A stretch of DNA of 14,819 bases from Candidatus Brocadiaceae bacterium (GTDB lineage Bacteria > Planctomycetota > Brocadiia > Brocadiales > Bathyanammoxibiaceae): contig JASEHG010000028.1 in assembly GCA_030018855.1 (NCBI GenBank), positions 1 to 14,819 on the forward strand. Reading direction: 5' to 3'. Made by a program: the position numbers and the translations under genes. Of this stretch, positions 12,968 through 14,819 are shown piece by piece (the stretch's first letter is position 1; every line of letters begins with the position of its first letter). The notes under the pieces are model-generated. The model was not told where the DNA came from. It saw only the letters and a list, made by a program, of their open reading frames with translations, and searched no databases.

Positions 12968-14032
12968 ATGATAGAGCCATTAACAGCCTGCGGTAAAACC
13001 TTTGGGATGGCCCTCTTAATCACCCTGGTGGTAACACCTATCGTAAGGGTTATATCCGAGAAGATTGGGGCAGTGGACCACCCTGGAAAGACAAAGCCCC
13101 ACGCAAGACCTACCCCACGCATGGGAGGGTTCGCCGTCTTCCTGGGCTTTACAGTCCCTTTGCTCTACAACGTTGACCTCCTTACCGACAAACAGCTTGG
13201 TATCCTGCTGGGCGGCACCCTTGTAATTGCCATAGGTATGGTAGACGATGCAAGGGGGTTACCCGCCACAATAAAATTATTCCTGCTCGTGGGTATAACA
13301 TATCTCCTTTCCAAACACGGGATAATCCTGACGTTATTTCACAATTATTACCTCAACTTATTTTTTACCCTTATATGGATAACGGGGGTGGTAAGTGCCT
13401 TTAATGCCTCCGATACCATGGACGGGCTTGCGTCCGGCCTTGCCTTTATAGCCGGCTTCGCCTATATGCTGGTGGCCGTACAGACCTACCAGTGGGCCTG
13501 GGGTCTACTGGCCTGTGCCCTTATGGGTTCAACCCTTGGTTTCTTGAGATACAACTACAATGGCGCCAACATCTTTCTGGGTGATTCAGGCTCCTTCTTC
13601 CTGGGTTATATCCTTGCCACCCTTGGGATTATGGGGGAATGGTCTACACATCCCATCAAGGCGGCCATAATACCCATATTAATATTAGGTGTAATTATCC
13701 TTGACTTTTTGTATACTATTACTAAAAGGTATCTGGAAGGGACTACGTATACCATAAAAGAGGCGATTACCTACCACGGGGTTGACCACCTCCCACACAG
13801 GCTAGTAGCCATAGGCTTTAGCAGGCGGGAGGCAGTATTACTGATATATCTTATTAGTCTCGTAATATCTATAGGCGCAGTAACCCTCAGGAACTCAAGG
13901 CCGGTAGATGCACTATTGCTTTTGCTCCAACTTCTTCTTATATTTGTAGTTGTCATCAGATTGGTGGATTTAAAGAGGGCGGAAACAGGCCGTGTACCTG
14001 GACTATTGGGGACTAAAAAAGAAACCCTTTGA
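12968..14032 (+). CDS. WecA/MraY-like undecaprenyl-phosphate sugar-1-phosphate transferase
   Basis: The 354-residue product is a polytopic membrane protein of about ten or eleven segments. Family motifs are DHPGKTKPHARPTPRMGG (residues 37-54), GMVDDARGLPA with the catalytic DD pair (D93, D94), NASDTMDGLASG (147-158), NIFLGDSGSFFLGY (201-214), and VDHLPHRLVAIGFSRREAVLLIY. The enzyme moves a sugar-1-phosphate from a UDP-sugar to undecaprenyl phosphate on the cytoplasmic face, the first step of a lipid-linked glycan. In WecA the cytoplasmic loop has a His-rich HIHH motif; here HLPH (274-277) stands instead. Its operon place between WbqC and an ExeA-like ATPase supports exopolysaccharide initiation, not peptidoglycan synthesis. 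Which sugar is transferred is unknown. Confidence 0.94.
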   Translation: MIEPLTACGKTFGMALLITLVVTPIVRVISEKIGAVDHPGKTKPHARPTPRMGGFAVFLGFTVPLLYNVDLLTDKQLGILLGGTLVIAIGMVDDARGLPATIKLFLLVGITYLLSKHGIILTLFHNYYLNLFFTLIWITGVVSAFNASDTMDGLASGLAFIAGFAYMLVAVQTYQWAWGLLACALMGSTLGFLRYNYNGANIFLGDSGSFFLGYILATLGIMGEWSTHPIKAAIIPILILGVIILDFLYTITKRYLEGTTYTIKEAITYHGVDHLPHRLVAIGFSRREAVLLIYLISLVISIGAVTLRNSRPVDALLLLLQLLLIFVVVIRLVDLKRAETGRVPGLLGTKKETL

Positions 14033-14819
14033 GAATACCCCTAACCCGGACTTCTTCTTTTACTCGGCAAACCACGAAGAGGCCCTCACCAGGCTCTTAT
14101 ACGGGGTAAAGGAGAGGAAGGGGGCCGTTATGATTACAGGGGAGATAGGTGCCGGCAAGACCCTCCTCAGCCGGATGCTGGTAAGACTACTCTCTAGAGA
14201 GGAAAAGAGTTATAATATCGCCGTAATAGTAAATCCGGTCCTAACCGTTGAGGACCTGTTACGAGAACTGATATACCAGTTCGGAGGGCTTGAGAGCCTG
14301 CCCCCGGTAACAAGTAAGCTAGATTTGCTCCATAGACTAGAGGACATTGTATTTGAGAGTAACGAAAAAGGCCAATACTGTGTACTCATAATTGACGAAG
14401 CCCATGTCATCAAGGACGAGGCCATCTTTGAGGAAATCAGGCTACTACTGAATTTCCAGAAGAACGATGCCTTCCTGGTGACCATTGTCCTCCTGGGCCA
14501 GCCGGAACTGGCACAAAGGGTCAGGCAACACGAGCCCCTGGCACAACGTATAGCAATAAGATACAACCTCTCGGGCCTTAGCAAAGAAGAGGTGGGAAAA
14601 TACATAGATTACAGGCTGAAAGCGGTGGGTGCTAACAGGGAGATATTCAATGCTACCTCCGTTGAGGAGGTATACAGGGCCTCAAAGGGCCTCCCCAGGA
14701 TTATAAATAATATCTGCGACCTGAGCCTCCTCATGGGATTCAGCAGTCAGGCCGAACTGGTGAGCGACGCTATAGTAAAGGCAGTTGCCGAGGACCTGAG
14801 GCTGGCGGCACGGTACGTG
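13992..14819 (+). CDS. ExeA-like AAA ATPase of exopolysaccharide (XrtA/PEP-CTERM-type) loci, cut by window edge
   Basis: An open frame of 276 codons runs from GTG 13992 to the window end without a stop, overlapping the WecA-like gene by 41 bases. The start MYLDYWGLKKKPFENTPNPDFFFYS, in pieces YLDYWGLKKKPF and TPNPDFF, is typical for ExeA/GspA-like ATPases. ALTRLLYGVKERKGAVMITGE leads into Walker A GEIGAGKT (residues 50-57). Walker B is VLIIDEAH (131-138), VTIVLLGQPEL follows as the sensor region, and KGLPRIINNICDLSLL is the C-terminal AAA helix segment. Related ATPases accompany exosortase-linked EPS clusters; the PEP-CTERM ATPase subfamily is the closest description I can give. It likely uses ATP in assembling or exporting the glycan at the membrane. 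The C-terminal domain lies outside the window. Confidence 0.93.
   Translation, partial: MYLDYWGLKKKPFENTPNPDFFFYSANHEEALTRLLYGVKERKGAVMITGEIGAGKTLLSRMLVRLLSREEKSYNIAVIVNPVLTVEDLLRELIYQFGGLESLPPVTSKLDLLHRLEDIVFESNEKGQYCVLIIDEAHVIKDEAIFEEIRLLLNFQKNDAFLVTIVLLGQPELAQRVRQHEPLAQRIAIRYNLSGLSKEEVGKYIDYRLKAVGANREIFNATSVEEVYRASKGLPRIINNICDLSLLMGFSSQAELVSDAIVKAVAEDLRLAARYV

Overview
This window looks like chromosomal DNA of a diderm bacterium. Two proteins carry lipoprotein signals, one is a CcsA/HemX-type membrane protein, and a PIG-L/DegT/WbqC/WecA-like/ExeA-like run has the look of an exopolysaccharide locus. Most genes are GC-moderate to GC-rich, with heavy use of AGG/AGA (Arg) and ATA (Ile). Together with abundant short palindromes this fits uncultivated groups such as Brocadiales-type Planctomycetes, Nitrospirota or Omnitrophota. 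I cannot fix the phylum from the sequence alone.

Layout. Left (1-3221): the N-terminal part of a family 2 glycosyltransferase on the minus strand, then a plus-strand trio (FkbM methyltransferase, GT4 glycosyltransferase, class I SAM methyltransferase) that reads as the edge of a surface-glycan cluster. Centre (3277-7101, minus strand): a divergent alanine racemase (alr) with its own candidate promoter, and a ccsA/hemX-like gene tightly coupled to hemA. Then on the plus strand (7278-9244): two small putative lipoproteins, one with an Ig-like domain, and an orphan modA. A solitary trmD lies on the minus strand (9317-10027). Right (10357-end): a plus-strand operon of PIG-L deacetylase, DegT aminotransferase, WbqC-family protein, WecA/MraY-like sugar-phosphate transferase and an ExeA-like ATPase that runs off the window.

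How the genes fit together. The right operon has the parts for making and modifying a lipid-linked amino sugar and starting a glycan on undecaprenyl phosphate. Its ATPase resembles those found with exosortase/PEP-CTERM exopolysaccharide loci. HemA and its membrane neighbour belong to tetrapyrrole and cytochrome c biogenesis, alr to cell-wall D-amino acid supply, and trmD to tRNA modification.

The most unusual content is not a protein system. It is a dense set of short palindromic and tandem repeats with a modular design: outer arms built on TAGGGGC / GCCCCTA, several different inner cores, and in places nested GCCTNAGGC hairpins. Copies lie between genes, but some supply coding sequence: an internal segment of the methyltransferase, the C-terminus of the WbqC protein, and the region around the modA and ccsA/hemX-like starts. 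Two heptamer-rich inverted repeats sit exactly between the two convergent gene pairs. I see no CRISPR array, transposase, tRNA or rRNA gene.
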